Translations under genes and position numbers: made by a program
NCBI GenBank assembly: GCA_900540905.1
Contig: UQHR01000028.1
Location: forward strand, 1 to 30,177
Length of the DNA stretch: 30,177 nucleotides
From: an uncultured Collinsella sp.
GTDB taxonomy: Bacteria; Actinomycetota; Coriobacteriia; Coriobacteriales; Coriobacteriaceae
Direction of reading: 5' to 3'
The notes under the pieces: model-generated
What the model was told of the DNA's origin: nothing
Seen by the model: the letters and a program-made list of their open reading frames with translations, nothing else
Database searches by the model: none
Shown: piece after piece, positions 1 to 10,024 of the stretch
Numbering within the stretch: position 1 is the first letter of the stretch
Layout: every line of letters starts with the position of its first letter

Positions 1-46
1 GACCCATCGAAACACATCTCCACCGTTCCTTCAACTGGGAAAACGG

Positions 47-79
47 CGCCCCCGGGGCCCGGATGGGGCCTCGGGGGCG
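47..79. terminator. GC-rich hairpin, possible terminator
   Basis: Bases 47-60 pair with 66-79 in a 14-pair stem with one G-T pair and a 5-base loop. Read on the minus strand the stem is followed by CCGTTTTCC, a short T-run; read on the plus strand only TT follows. It may be a backup terminator for rpoD, or the end signal of a gene beyond the left edge. The neighbouring gene is outside the window, so the orientation stays open. Confidence 0.45.
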
Positions 80-143
80 TTCGGCTAGCTGCGGGAACGG
101 CCTGTCCGCCTAATGTGTTCGGCTGAGATCGGAAATCAACCCC

Positions 144-199
144 TAGTCGTTGGCGACGTTCTTAAACGACTAGTCATTCAAGAACGCCCCCAACGACTA
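144..199. repeat. Two-part inverted repeat of unknown role
   Basis: Bases 144-153 are perfectly complementary to 190-199 (10 pairs). Inside them, 157-163 pairs with 180-186 (7 pairs), separated by three unpaired bases on each side and closed by a 16-base loop. The motif CGACTA also recurs at 167-172 and 194-199. The structure sits just beyond the rpoD terminator and outside any credible reading frame. It could be a 3-prime processing structure, a small RNA or a chromosomal repeat unit; nothing decides between these. Confidence 0.4.
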
Positions 200-202
200 C
201 AT

Positions 203-238
203 GAAAGCGCCCTCAAGCGGATGTGCTTGAGGGCGCTT
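203..238 (-). terminator. Intrinsic terminator of rpoD
   Basis: Bases 205-218 pair with 225-238 in an uninterrupted 14-pair stem with a 6-base loop. It starts about 10 bases after the rpoD stop codon, and on the minus strand the stem ends in TTT. The position and stem strength make it the natural end of the rimP-to-rpoD transcript. Confidence 0.8.
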
Positions 239-247
239 CTTGCTTGA

Positions 248-1597
<1,350 letters not shown>

Positions 1598-1629
1598 AGA
1601 TTCTCCCTTCATAGTCCACAGGACTCAAT

Positions 1630-1638
1630 ACTTTAGCA
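1630..1638 (-). promoter_or_regulatory. Candidate extended -10 promoter for rpoD
   Basis: On the minus strand the sequence reads TGC-TAAAGT, an extended -10 element; the hexamer is at 1630-1635. Transcription would begin near 1623, giving a leader of about 26 bases before GTG 1597. That supports the shorter rpoD start. No good -35 hexamer is visible. This would be an internal promoter giving rpoD expression independent of the upstream operon. Confidence 0.35.
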
Positions 1639-1648
1639 CACACATTGA

Positions 1649-1682
1649 CGTCTATACCCAAAAAGAGAGCTGGATATAGACG
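1649..1682 (-). repeat. Inverted repeat in the dnaG-rpoD gap
   Basis: CGTCTATA at 1649-1656 is perfectly complementary to TATAGACG at 1675-1682. In minus-strand RNA three more pairs extend the stem to 11 pairs, including one G-U, with a 12-base loop. No T-run follows, so it is not a standard terminator. It overlaps where the -35 region of the candidate rpoD promoter would lie, so it may be an operator or an mRNA processing or stability hairpin. Confidence 0.45.
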
Positions 1683-1707
1683 AGAATACGCTGGTTGACC
1701 ACAACAT

Positions 1708-3816
1708 CTAGGCTTGTTCGGTGCCTGCGGCCTCCAGGCCGATCAAACGAAACGGATCCGCCACGCCGCCGATCGACTTTTGCAGTTCGCGCTGACGCTG
1801 CGAGTCCTGCGCGGCCTGCACGGTCAGCGCACGACGGGCCTCATCATCGAGCGAACGGTCCTGGCGCAGCTTGGCCTGTGCGGCACGCATGCGACGCTTG
1901 ATGGTGTAGAGCTCGAGCGTATCGAGCATAAACGCGATGTTCGTCTCGGTGGGGTGCTTGCTCGTCGCCGAGATGCGCCCGGCACTCACAAGCGTTGCCG
2001 CCTCGGGACACACCGAGCGTGCCGCATCCATGCAGGCTGCAGGATCGGTTCCCGGCGGCGTTGCCAGAACGGCCCATGCGATGGACTCGTGACGTGGGTC
2101 AACCCACTCGATGGAGCAGATGCGGTCGGCATACGTGCGGAACAGGTCGGGGTAGCTCGTGAGCATCGTCAACAGTTCGCGCTCCCCTGCCAAGGACTTG
2201 CGTTCAAGATCGGTAAGAACCATCGGCGCCGCCGCAGCCGGTGCGCCCGAACCGTCAGCCGCAGGCACAGCGCCCATACCATCAGGCACATCGATCGGCG
2301 GCAAGTCGTCAACGACCTCCACTGGTGCAGCACCATAGGCATCGAGCGGGACGTAGTCGTACGGGTCCTCCTCGACCGGTGCGGACACCGGTGGCGTCGC
2401 ACCCGCGGCCCAGGCACCGCGAGACGTCCCCTGCGAACCAGACGCCCGACCGCCCGCGCTGCCCGCGCGCTCAGCTTGCGCGCGTTGACGCTCATAGTTC
2501 TGCTCACGACGTCGTTCCGCATCCTCGCGCTTGGCGACATCGCGAAACACACGGCCCGAGCTCGCGCGCACGGTCTCCAGATCCAAACCCAGCAGGTCGG
2601 CAATCTGGATAAAGTACGTGTCGATCATATAGCTATCGCGCAGCGGATAGATGAGCGTCAGCGCATCCTCGAGCGCCTTGGCGCGACCGCCCGGCGTGGT
2701 GATGTCGCTCGACTCCTGCAGCGAACGGTAGACAAAGTCCATGAGCGGCTCGGCCGCGTCGATGCGCGCCTGCAGCTCCTGGCCGCCGTGCGCCGTAATA
2801 AACTCCATAGGGTCGTTGCCGTCGGGCAGTACCACGCAGCGCAGGTCCATCGAATCCTGCTCGATAAACTGAATCGCGCGGCGGGCGGCCTTCTGGCCCG
2901 CGGCATCGCCATCGAACATATACACGATGCGCTTGGCAAAGCGGGTGAGCGTCTTTACATGATGCTCCGTGAGCGCGGTGCCCAGCGTGGCGACAACGTT
3001 TTTAATCCCCGCCTCCCAGCAGGCGATGCAATCGGTATAGCCCTCCACCACGATGGCGGTATCCTGCGCGACGATAAACTCCTTGGCCCAATTAAAACCG
3101 TAGAGGTTTCGCTTTTTATGAAACACGCTCGTCTCGGCGGTGTTGAGGTACTTAGGCTGGCCGTCGCCCATAATGCGACCGCCAAAGGCAATGTTGTGAC
3201 CCTGCTCGTCAAAGATGGGGAACATCACACGGTCGTAGAAGCGGTCGGCAAGCTGCCCGCGCCCGCGGCTCACGGCAACATTGGCGTCGATCATCTCCTG
3301 CGGGGTAAAACCCGCCTGGGACAGGTGCGACACCAGCGCGTTACGGCCTGGTGCAAAGCCCAGGCAGTAGCGGCGGCAGACGTCGCCACCCATGCCGCGG
3401 CTGGCAAAGTACTCGCGCGGACGACCGTCCTTACCGCGCATAAGCATGGTGTGGTAGAACTGGGCGGTCTCGGCGCACAGATCGTAGATGCGGGCACGCT
3501 TAGTACCGCGCTCGCGGCGATCTCCGGTGTCGTGCAGCTCAATACCTGCGCGATCGGCCAAATAACGGATTGACTCGGGAAAGCTCAGGTTCTCGCGCTT
3601 CATAATATAGGTGAAGACGTCGCCACCCTCGCCGCAGCCAAAGCAATGCCACACCTGCGTGGCGGGAATAATGTGGAAGGACGGAGTCTTTTCGCCATGA
3701 AACGGGCAGCAACCCCAAAACTCATGGCCGCGGGGCTTGAGCTCAACCGTTTCCTGCACGATGGCGACTAAGTCGGACGCAGCGCGTACCTGGTCTTTTT
3801 CCTCATCGCTAATCAC
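1708..3816 (-). CDS. dnaG: DNA primase DnaG
   Basis: DnaG makes the RNA primers for replication and works with the replicative helicase. The N-terminal zinc-binding domain is clear: C37, H40, C58 and C61, in the motifs CCPFH and CFGC. The RNA-polymerase core and TOPRIM domain follow, with EGYTD and FDGDAAGQKAA carrying the metal-binding acidic residues. A long low-complexity Ala/Arg/Gly-rich linker (about residues 425-530) leads to the C-terminal helicase-interaction region. At 702 residues it is longer than typical, mainly because of that linker. Translation starts at GTG (3816-3814), overlapping the ribF stop by 8 bases, which implies coupling. It belongs to the rimP-to-rpoD string. Confidence 0.97.
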   Translation of the reverse strand: MISDEEKDQVRAASDLVAIVQETVELKPRGHEFWGCCPFHGEKTPSFHIIPATQVWHCFGCGEGGDVFTYIMKRENLSFPESIRYLADRAGIELHDTGDRRERGTKRARIYDLCAETAQFYHTMLMRGKDGRPREYFASRGMGGDVCRRYCLGFAPGRNALVSHLSQAGFTPQEMIDANVAVSRGRGQLADRFYDRVMFPIFDEQGHNIAFGGRIMGDGQPKYLNTAETSVFHKKRNLYGFNWAKEFIVAQDTAIVVEGYTDCIACWEAGIKNVVATLGTALTEHHVKTLTRFAKRIVYMFDGDAAGQKAARRAIQFIEQDSMDLRCVVLPDGNDPMEFITAHGGQELQARIDAAEPLMDFVYRSLQESSDITTPGGRAKALEDALTLIYPLRDSYMIDTYFIQIADLLGLDLETVRASSGRVFRDVAKREDAERRREQNYERQRAQAERAGSAGGRASGSQGTSRGAWAAGATPPVSAPVEEDPYDYVPLDAYGAAPVEVVDDLPPIDVPDGMGAVPAADGSGAPAAAAPMVLTDLERKSLAGERELLTMLTSYPDLFRTYADRICSIEWVDPRHESIAWAVLATPPGTDPAACMDAARSVCPEAATLVSAGRISATSKHPTETNIAFMLDTLELYTIKRRMRAAQAKLRQDRSLDDEARRALTVQAAQDSQRQRELQKSIGGVADPFRLIGLEAAGTEQA

Positions 3817-4816
3817 GGACGCTCGCCCCCTGCTCGCCCAAGTTGTGACGAATATCTTCGATATTACCCTCGACGGTCGCGATCAACTCATCCAGCGAAT
3901 CGAACACGCGCGACGGACGCAGCCAGCGCGTAAACGCCAGCGAAACGGAAGTGCCGTACAGGTCGCCCGTATAACCAATTAAATTAGCCTCGAGATGCGC
4001 AGATGCCGCATCGTCGGCATACGTCGGCGGCAGGCCGACGTTAACGGCAGCGGGCCACACGATGTCGTTGACCAGCACCAGGCCCTCATACACGCCATCG
4101 GCAGGCACCTGAATGCCGTCGGGAACCTGCAGGTTTGCCGTGGGAAAGCCCATGCCAGAACCCTCGTGACGGCCGCGAATAACACCGCCGCGCACCATAT
4201 ACGGGCGGCCGAGTAACTCAGCAGCAAGCTCCACATGGCCCTGTCCCAGCTCATGACGAATGCGGGTGGCGCAAATGACCTCACCGCCCTCGCAAAGCAA
4301 GTCGTGCCCGTATACGTCAACGCCGCGCTCGGCACCCCAGGCGCGCATCTCGGCAACACCAGAAGCACCGCCACGACCCAGCCTAAAGTCGCTGCCAACG
4401 CGAATCGATCGAATGTCGACCAGGCGCGACACCAGCGAGAGAAAATCAACATGGTCAAGCGCCGCAACCTCAAGCGTAAAGGGAACGGCCACCACTGCAT
4501 CGACCCCGGTCTGAGCCAAGGCATGTAGACGGTCGGCCGTCGTCATCAATTTTTGAGCGGGCGAAGGACTCACCACAACGTCCGGGTCGGGATCGAAAGT
4601 GACCACGACAGCCTTGCAGTCATGGGCACGGGCATCACGGACAAGCGCTTCGATGAGTTCCTGGTGTCCACGGTGCACACCATCGAACACGCCGATGGCA
4701 ATCGATGCAGCACCCAAGTGCTCGCACTCATCAAACGCATCGGCAGTGACGATGCGGGCCTCGTCCGACTCGCCCTCGAAAAAGATACGCGCGAGCTCAC
4801 GAGCGGACAACATCAT
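3809..4816 (-). CDS. ribF: Bifunctional riboflavin kinase / FAD synthetase RibF
   Basis: RibF phosphorylates riboflavin to FMN and adenylylates FMN to FAD in the cytoplasm. The N-terminal nucleotidyltransferase domain shows the ATP-binding motif GVFDGVHRGHQ (residues 42-52). The C-terminal flavokinase domain begins near RPYMVRGGVIRGRHEGSG and holds GFPTANL, the conserved kinase motif. The length of 335 residues is usual for the family. Two ATG codons stand in tandem at 4816-4811, and the first overlaps the truB stop (4-base overlap). The end overlaps dnaG. ribF next to truB is a common bacterial arrangement. Confidence 0.96.
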   Translation of the reverse strand: MMLSARELARIFFEGESDEARIVTADAFDECEHLGAASIAIGVFDGVHRGHQELIEALVRDARAHDCKAVVVTFDPDPDVVVSPSPAQKLMTTADRLHALAQTGVDAVVAVPFTLEVAALDHVDFLSLVSRLVDIRSIRVGSDFRLGRGGASGVAEMRAWGAERGVDVYGHDLLCEGGEVICATRIRHELGQGHVELAAELLGRPYMVRGGVIRGRHEGSGMGFPTANLQVPDGIQVPADGVYEGLVLVNDIVWPAAVNVGLPPTYADDAASAHLEANLIGYTGDLYGTSVSLAFTRWLRPSRVFDSLDELIATVEGNIEDIRHNLGEQGASVRD

Positions 4817-5745
4817 CGAACACCGCCGATTGCCTGCGGAAACACGTGCTCCATGACAAAGCGGCCACTCTCAATGCGGGCAAGCGCCTTGAGTCCCCCA
4901 TCGAGCACCAACGCAAAAGGCGCCTTCGCGGAATCGAAATCGACAAGCGCACGCTCAACGGGAATGCGTCGGCCGCAGAGCAGGTCGTCGGCAAGATTGC
5001 CCGGCAAGTCAACACGCGTGGCGCCCAGGGCCGCAATGGGATCCAGGGCAAACCCAGCCGCGGACTCGGGAGAAAGCTCCTCGACCGCATGACAGGCGCC
5101 AATGGAAACAACACCGGAGGCCGTGCGGCGCAGCGCGGAAATGTGCGCGGCGCTCTCGCAGGCGCGGCCCAGGTCGCGAGCGAGCGCACGGATATAGGTG
5201 CCCTTGCTCACCGAGAACGCCACGGTCCACACACACGTATCACCTTCGCCGCCCACGGCGATCAGGTCGGCGGCATAGACCTCGACGGGGCGCGGAGGTA
5301 GGTCCACCGCATTGCCCTCGCGAGCAGACTTGTAGGCGCGAACGCCATTGACCGAGATAGCCGAAAACGCCGGCGGCACCTGCATCTGCGGACCCAGCAT
5401 GGCGGCCAAGCGCTCACGGGCATAGGCAGGATCGCGGAGCTTGTTGGCAACAGTCACCGTGCGGACCGCCTCGCCCTCCGCATCATCGGTATTGGTCTCG
5501 GCGCCAAACGAAATATCGGCGACGTAGCTTTTGGTATCGAGCGTGAGCATGCCCAGCAGACGGGTGGCCTGGCCCACACCCACCACCATGACACCCGATG
5601 CCATAGGGTCGAGCGTGCCGGCATGGCCGACGCGCCGCTCATGGAGAGCGCGCCGACATTGCGAGACCACATCGTGGGACGTGCAGCCCACCGGCTTATC
5701 GACGGCGAGCAGCATATTCAGTTGAGAAGGCGTACGACGAGCCAT
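4813..5745 (-). CDS. truB: tRNA pseudouridine(55) synthase TruB
   Basis: TruB converts U55 in the T-loop of tRNAs to pseudouridine. The conserved opening LLAVDKPVGCTSHDVV and the catalytic motif GHAGTLDPMASG are present, with the nucleophilic Asp at residue 46. The later motif SVSKGTYIRALARDLG is also typical. The 310-residue length fits. The ATG at 5745 is preceded by GGATGG; an internal Met at residue 11 would remove the short basic leader and is less likely. It lies 15 bases after nrnA and overlaps ribF, inside the long operon. Confidence 0.96.
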   Translation of the reverse strand: MARRTPSQLNMLLAVDKPVGCTSHDVVSQCRRALHERRVGHAGTLDPMASGVMVVGVGQATRLLGMLTLDTKSYVADISFGAETNTDDAEGEAVRTVTVANKLRDPAYARERLAAMLGPQMQVPPAFSAISVNGVRAYKSAREGNAVDLPPRPVEVYAADLIAVGGEGDTCVWTVAFSVSKGTYIRALARDLGRACESAAHISALRRTASGVVSIGACHAVEELSPESAAGFALDPIAALGATRVDLPGNLADDLLCGRRIPVERALVDFDSAKAPFALVLDGGLKALARIESGRFVMEHVFPQAIGGVR

Positions 5746-5760
5746 GTACCATCCAAAAAG

Positions 5761-6804
5761 TTAAAGCTCGACGGTCACCGAAGCGGGATCCTCCCCTACC
5801 AGCTCGGCCAGCATGGGAAGTGCCACGGTGAGCGTCTCGAGAATCGTTCCGTTGTTGGAGAAACCGGCGGCAGCGGGATGTCCGCCTCCGCCAAAGGCAG
5901 CAGCAATCTCGGACACGTTGAGGTCGCCCTTGGAGCGCAGGTTGCCGCGCACCTTGGTATCGCCCTCGATACCCTTCAGGAACAGGCAGACCTCGACGCC
6001 CATCACCGAGCGCACCACGTCGACCAGGCCGTCGCACTCATCCGAGGTGACACCGCAGGCCTCAAGGTCACTCTGGTACGCGTAGCTATACGCGACACGC
6101 CCGTGGGCCACCGTCTTGATGCGGCCCATAACGATGGACTTGAGGTGCAAAAACTCAACGCGCATGCTCTGGTATACCTCGAGCGCAACGCGCGCCGGAT
6201 CGGCACCGTGGGCAACCAGACGCGAGGCCGCATGGAACGCGGCGGCATCGGCGTTTTGGTACTGAAAACGGCCGGTATCGGTAACCAAGCCACAAAGCAG
6301 GCAGGTCGCAACGCCATCACGTGCGACAATGCCGCAATTGTCCAAGAAGCGGTCGATGATCATGGCGCAGGCTGCAGCTTCGACGCGCCTCAGGCTGAGC
6401 TCGGCAAACTCCTCGCGAGCCGGATGGTGATCGAAGCACACCACATGCTTGGAGCGACGAAGCACCTCGGCGGAATTATTGAGACGCTCGACGACCGGTA
6501 CGTCCACCGAGATGAACAGGTCGGGATTGCCGGTGTACGAAGATGCCGGCACCAGGCGATCGGCACCCTCCATAAAGCGGTAGATGCGCGGAACCGGGTC
6601 ATCGTCTGCCAGCAGCAGCGCAATGTCCTTGTTGGGGAAAAACTTCATGAGCGAAAGGCCCAGACCCAACACGGAGCCCAAGGCATCGCCATCGGGAGAA
6701 GTGTGTCCCGAAATCGCAATGGAGGACGCACCCTCGATGAGCTCGAGAATGCGTCGCTGAATATCTGCAGACTCGCACGAGGCGAGGTCGGCGGAATTAC
6801 TCAT
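5761..6804 (-). CDS. nrnA: DHH-family phosphoesterase NrnA (oligoribonuclease / pAp phosphatase)
   Basis: NrnA-type enzymes degrade very short RNAs and, in several species, dephosphorylate 3-prime-phosphoadenosine 5-prime-phosphate. Metal-binding motifs are visible: SGHTSPDGDALGS (H34, D38, D40), D101 in SVDVP, and the signature DHHP at residues 125-128. The C-terminal DHHA1 domain ends with GGGHPAAAGF. The length of 347 residues is somewhat above the usual 310-330. It starts at ATG overlapping the rbfA stop by 8 bases, with AGGAGG upstream inside rbfA. Its place between rbfA and truB is conserved in many Gram-positive bacteria. Some relatives also cleave pGpG, but that cannot be told from sequence. 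Confidence 0.93.
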   Translation of the reverse strand: MSNSADLASCESADIQRRILELIEGASSIAISGHTSPDGDALGSVLGLGLSLMKFFPNKDIALLLADDDPVPRIYRFMEGADRLVPASSYTGNPDLFISVDVPVVERLNNSAEVLRRSKHVVCFDHHPAREEFAELSLRRVEAAACAMIIDRFLDNCGIVARDGVATCLLCGLVTDTGRFQYQNADAAAFHAASRLVAHGADPARVALEVYQSMRVEFLHLKSIVMGRIKTVAHGRVAYSYAYQSDLEACGVTSDECDGLVDVVRSVMGVEVCLFLKGIEGDTKVRGNLRSKGDLNVSEIAAAFGGGGHPAAAGFSNNGTILETLTVALPMLAELVGEDPASVTVEL

Positions 6805-7207
6805 CTAAAGCTGCCTCCTGGGCGGCATCCGCTATTGGATAGCCGTCCTCGTCCTTTTCGATCGCAAGCGTGGCGGGAACGTTTTCCAGCGCACGCGTGA
6901 TGCGCTCGGCCTCATCGGTCGAGCGATCGATGCGAAAATCGAGCTCGGGCGTAACGCGCCAATCGAGCGAGCGGGCCAACAGGCTACGGATGCGGCCCTT
7001 GGCGCTGACGAGCGCCTCCATGACCTCGTCGTAGCGGCTCGCGTCGCACGACACGTACACGCGCGCGAACGAACGGTCCACCGCGACCTCGACCGCGGTC
7101 AAGGTGACCAGGTCGAGACGCGGATCGGAAACCTCAAAGAGCAGGATATAACCGAGCTTCTCGCGAAGCTGCTCGCCCAGACGGCGGGTTGCCTGCGTTT
7201 GCTTCAT
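6797..7207 (-). CDS. rbfA: 30S ribosome-binding factor RbfA
   Basis: RbfA is a small KH-fold protein needed for late 30S maturation and 16S rRNA 5-prime-end processing. The 136-residue protein shows the family pattern: an N-terminal basic helix, then the stretch from VSDPRLDLVTLTAVEV into DRSFARVYVS, and the C-terminal region with RVTPELDFRIDRS. It starts 11 bases after the infB stop with a G-rich ribosome-binding site, and overlaps nrnA. The C-terminal tail after LENVP is acidic. Confidence 0.95.
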   Translation of the reverse strand: MKQTQATRRLGEQLREKLGYILLFEVSDPRLDLVTLTAVEVAVDRSFARVYVSCDASRYDEVMEALVSAKGRIRSLLARSLDWRVTPELDFRIDRSTDEAERITRALENVPATLAIEKDEDGYPIADAAQEAALDE

Positions 7208-7218
7208 AGCGCTACCCC

Positions 7219-9933
7219 CTACTCGGTACGGGCAACCTGGTCGATGCGGTAGCCCTCAATGGTGTCGCCAGGCTTGATGTCCTGGAAGTTCTCCAGGCCA
7301 ATACCGCCCTCGGAGCCGCTCTTGAGGCTCTTGGCCTCGTCCTTGTAGTGGCGCATCGAGGCGATCTTGCCGTTGAAAACCACGATACCGTCGCGCACCA
7401 GGCGTACGGAATCGGTCGCGGCGATCTCGCCCTCTTCGACGCGGACACCGGCGGCGATACCGACCTTGGGCACCTTGAAGGTGTCCAGAACGGTCGCAGT
7501 ACCCGTGGAGACCTCGACCTCGGTGGGCTTGAGCATACCGATGCGGGCAGCGTCGAGGTCCTCGAGGCACTTGTAGATGACGTCGTAGCAACGGATCTCG
7601 ACGCCCTCGCGCTCGGCAGCGGAGCGGGCCTTGCCGTCGGGACGGACGCCAAAGCCGATGATGATGGCGTTGGAGGCGTCGGCCAGGACGACGTCAGTCT
7701 CGTTGATGGCACCAACGGCGGAATGGATCGTGTTGATGCGCACCTCGGACTGATCCATCTTGTCGAGGGAGTCCTGAAGGGCCTCGATGGAACCCTGGAC
7801 GTCGGCCTTGATGATCAGGTTGAGCTCCTTGACCTCGGCATCGGCGATGGTCTCGAAGAGGTTCTCGAGCGTCACGTGCTTCACGCGGCTCTGCTCCTCG
7901 ATACGGGCCTTGAGCGAACGCTCGTCGGCCAGCGCACGCGCCTCGCGCTCGTCCTCGAACACGCGGAACTCATCGCCGGCGTTGGGGACGGACTGCAGGC
8001 CCAAGATCTCGACGGCGTCGGAGGGACCGGCCTCGGTGACGGCGTTGCCCTTGGGGTCGAGCATGGCACGGACGCGGCCATAGGTGAGGCCGGCGACCAG
8101 CGTGTCGCCCACGCGCAGGGTGCCGCGGGTCACGAGCACGGTGGCAACCGAGCCGCGGCCCTTGTCGAGTTTAGCCTCGAGGACGTTACCCGATGCGAAC
8201 GTATCGGGGTTGGCCTTGAGCTCGAGCACGTCGGCCTGGAGCAGCACGGTCTCGAGCAGGTCGTCGATACCGATCTTCTGCTTGGCCGAGATGTTGACGA
8301 ACATGTTCTGTCCGCCCCACTCCTCGGGGATGATGCCGTACTCGGTGAGCTCCTGGCGCACGCGGTCGGGGTTGGCACCCGGCTTATCGATCTTGTTGAC
8401 GGCGACGACGATGGGTACGCCGGCGGCCTTGGCGTGGTTGATCGACTCGATGGTCTGAGGCATGACGCCGTCGTCGGCAGCCACGATCAGAATGACGATG
8501 TCGGTCACCTTGGCGCCGCGGGCACGCATGGCCGTAAAGGTGGCGTGACCGGGGGTATCGATGAAGGTGATCTTGCGGTCGTTGATCATGACCTGCGAAG
8601 CGCCGATGGCCTGGGTAATGCCGCCCGCCTCGCCGGCAGCGACGCCGGTGTGACGGATGGCGTCGAGCAGGCTCGTCTTGCCGTGGTCGACGTGACCCAT
8701 GACGGTGACGACCGGGGCACGCGGCTTAAGGTCGGCGGGATCGTCGTAGAACGAGAAGGTGTTCTCCTCCTCGGGGGTAATGATCTTGATCTGGCGGCCC
8801 AGGTCGTCGGCAACGAGCTCGACGAGGTCGTCGGACATGGACTGCGTCATGGTAAGCGGCGTGCCCAGCAGGAACAGGCGCTTGATGATGTCGTTGGCCG
8901 GAACGTCGAGCGCCTCGGCGAGCTCCTGGACGGTAACGCCCTGGGAGACCTTGATGGCGTCGAGGTCCTCGGGGTTCACGCCCTGAGCCAGCGCCTCCTC
9001 AATCTTGCGCTCTTCCTGAGCCTTTGCGGCCTCGCGCTCGCGCTTCTCCTTGCGCTTTTTGCGGCGACCAGTGGACTCGCGAGAGGCCTCCTCGACGGCA
9101 GCACGAGCCTCCTCGAGCACCTTCTCGCGGCTGTACTCCTCGGCCTCGCGAGCCATGCGGCTGTAGTGGTCCTCTTCGTTGTTGTGACCGCCCTTGCGCT
9201 TCTTGCCCTTGCCCTGCTTGTCGGGGTTGGGGAAGTCCATGCCGGCAGCGACGTTGTTGCTGGCGTTGGTGCGATGGCTGTGCGGACGGCTCTCGGAGGC
9301 ATTGCGCTCGGAGTTGTTGTCGGAGGCGTTGCGATCGTTACGACGGCCACCGCGACGGTCGTTGTTGCCGCCACGACGGTTGCCGCGCTCGGCAGCGCGC
9401 TCGGCCTTGGCCTTCTCCTCGGCGTCCTTCTTCTCCTTGAGCACGGTCTCCTGTGCGGCGATCTGGTCGAGCAGCGAACGGAAACGCGAACCGGAATCGG
9501 AAGCGGGAACGGCGCGGCGCTGGGCCTCGCGGGCAGCCTCCTCCTTCTCGCGGGCAAGGCGCTCCTGCTCGGCCTTCTTCTTGGCCTCGGCCTCGGCGCG
9601 GGCGGCCTCCTCGGCAGCCTGGGCAGCGGCGAACTGGCGGCGCTCCTCCTCGCGCGCCTTCTCGGCGGCGATGCGCTCGCGCTCGGCCTCGGCAGCGCGT
9701 GCTGCCTCCTCGGCGGCAGCGGCCTGCTCCTCGGCCTGCTTGGCGGCCTCGACTTCCTGAGCGCGGGCCTCGATCACCGAGGCGAGCTGCTTGCGGACCA
9801 TAGCGACGTAGGCGTCCTCCAGGGCGGAGGAAGCGGACTTAGCGGGAATCTTCATTTCGGCGAGATGACCCATCAGTTCCTTGGAGGTCATGCCGAACTC
9901 TTTGGCCAGGGTGGACACACGGACTTTTGCCAT
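7219..9933 (-). CDS. infB: Translation initiation factor IF-2
   Basis: IF-2 is the GTPase that brings initiator tRNA to the 30S subunit and promotes subunit joining. The first 60 residues form the IF2 N-terminal helical domain (KVRVSTLAKEFGMTSKELM). A long charged Ala/Glu/Arg-rich coiled-coil and an Arg/Asn/Gly-rich stretch follow (to about residue 310). The GTPase domain starts near residue 410 with VMGHVDHGKTS, then DTPGHATFT and NKID. Domains III and IV complete the 904 residues. The start ATG has AGGTGA six bases upstream. It is separated from nusA by 91 bases that contain two hairpins but no ylxR. Confidence 0.97.
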   Translation of the reverse strand: MAKVRVSTLAKEFGMTSKELMGHLAEMKIPAKSASSALEDAYVAMVRKQLASVIEARAQEVEAAKQAEEQAAAAEEAARAAEAERERIAAEKAREEERRQFAAAQAAEEAARAEAEAKKKAEQERLAREKEEAAREAQRRAVPASDSGSRFRSLLDQIAAQETVLKEKKDAEEKAKAERAAERGNRRGGNNDRRGGRRNDRNASDNNSERNASESRPHSHRTNASNNVAAGMDFPNPDKQGKGKKRKGGHNNEEDHYSRMAREAEEYSREKVLEEARAAVEEASRESTGRRKKRKEKREREAAKAQEERKIEEALAQGVNPEDLDAIKVSQGVTVQELAEALDVPANDIIKRLFLLGTPLTMTQSMSDDLVELVADDLGRQIKIITPEEENTFSFYDDPADLKPRAPVVTVMGHVDHGKTSLLDAIRHTGVAAGEAGGITQAIGASQVMINDRKITFIDTPGHATFTAMRARGAKVTDIVILIVAADDGVMPQTIESINHAKAAGVPIVVAVNKIDKPGANPDRVRQELTEYGIIPEEWGGQNMFVNISAKQKIGIDDLLETVLLQADVLELKANPDTFASGNVLEAKLDKGRGSVATVLVTRGTLRVGDTLVAGLTYGRVRAMLDPKGNAVTEAGPSDAVEILGLQSVPNAGDEFRVFEDEREARALADERSLKARIEEQSRVKHVTLENLFETIADAEVKELNLIIKADVQGSIEALQDSLDKMDQSEVRINTIHSAVGAINETDVVLADASNAIIIGFGVRPDGKARSAAEREGVEIRCYDVIYKCLEDLDAARIGMLKPTEVEVSTGTATVLDTFKVPKVGIAAGVRVEEGEIAATDSVRLVRDGIVVFNGKIASMRHYKDEAKSLKSGSEGGIGLENFQDIKPGDTIEGYRIDQVARTE

Positions 9934-10024
9934 ATGACTTCACCTACCCTTTCTGGCACCTTGGGTGCCTAGAGACTGAACGAGCGTGGGGGATGCGCCG
10001 GGACCCGCCCGGCGCGACCGCGCG
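9934..10024 (-). other. nusA-infB spacer with two hairpins, no ylxR
   Basis: This 91-base gap is where many bacteria carry ylxR and a ribosomal-protein gene; here no reading frame is credible. It holds a 6-pair hairpin at 9955-9969, about 10 bases upstream of the infB ribosome-binding site, and an 8-pair GC hairpin at 9995-10015. Neither is followed by a T-run on the minus strand, so they are more likely RNA-stability or translation-control structures than terminators. Confidence 0.5.

Noticed and set aside
1..247. tRNA or other structural RNA gene left of rpoD
   Set aside because: No cloverleaf, T-loop GTTCNA motif in a proper arm, or CCA end could be found; only hairpins are visible.
1613..1707. 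CIRCE-like heat-shock operator near rpoD (TTAGCAC occurs)
   Set aside because: The second half GAGTGCTAA at nine bases distance is absent.
9934..10024. A hidden ylxR or ribosomal-protein gene between nusA and infB
   Set aside because: At 91 bases the gap is too short, and no frame shows the conserved ylxR pattern.
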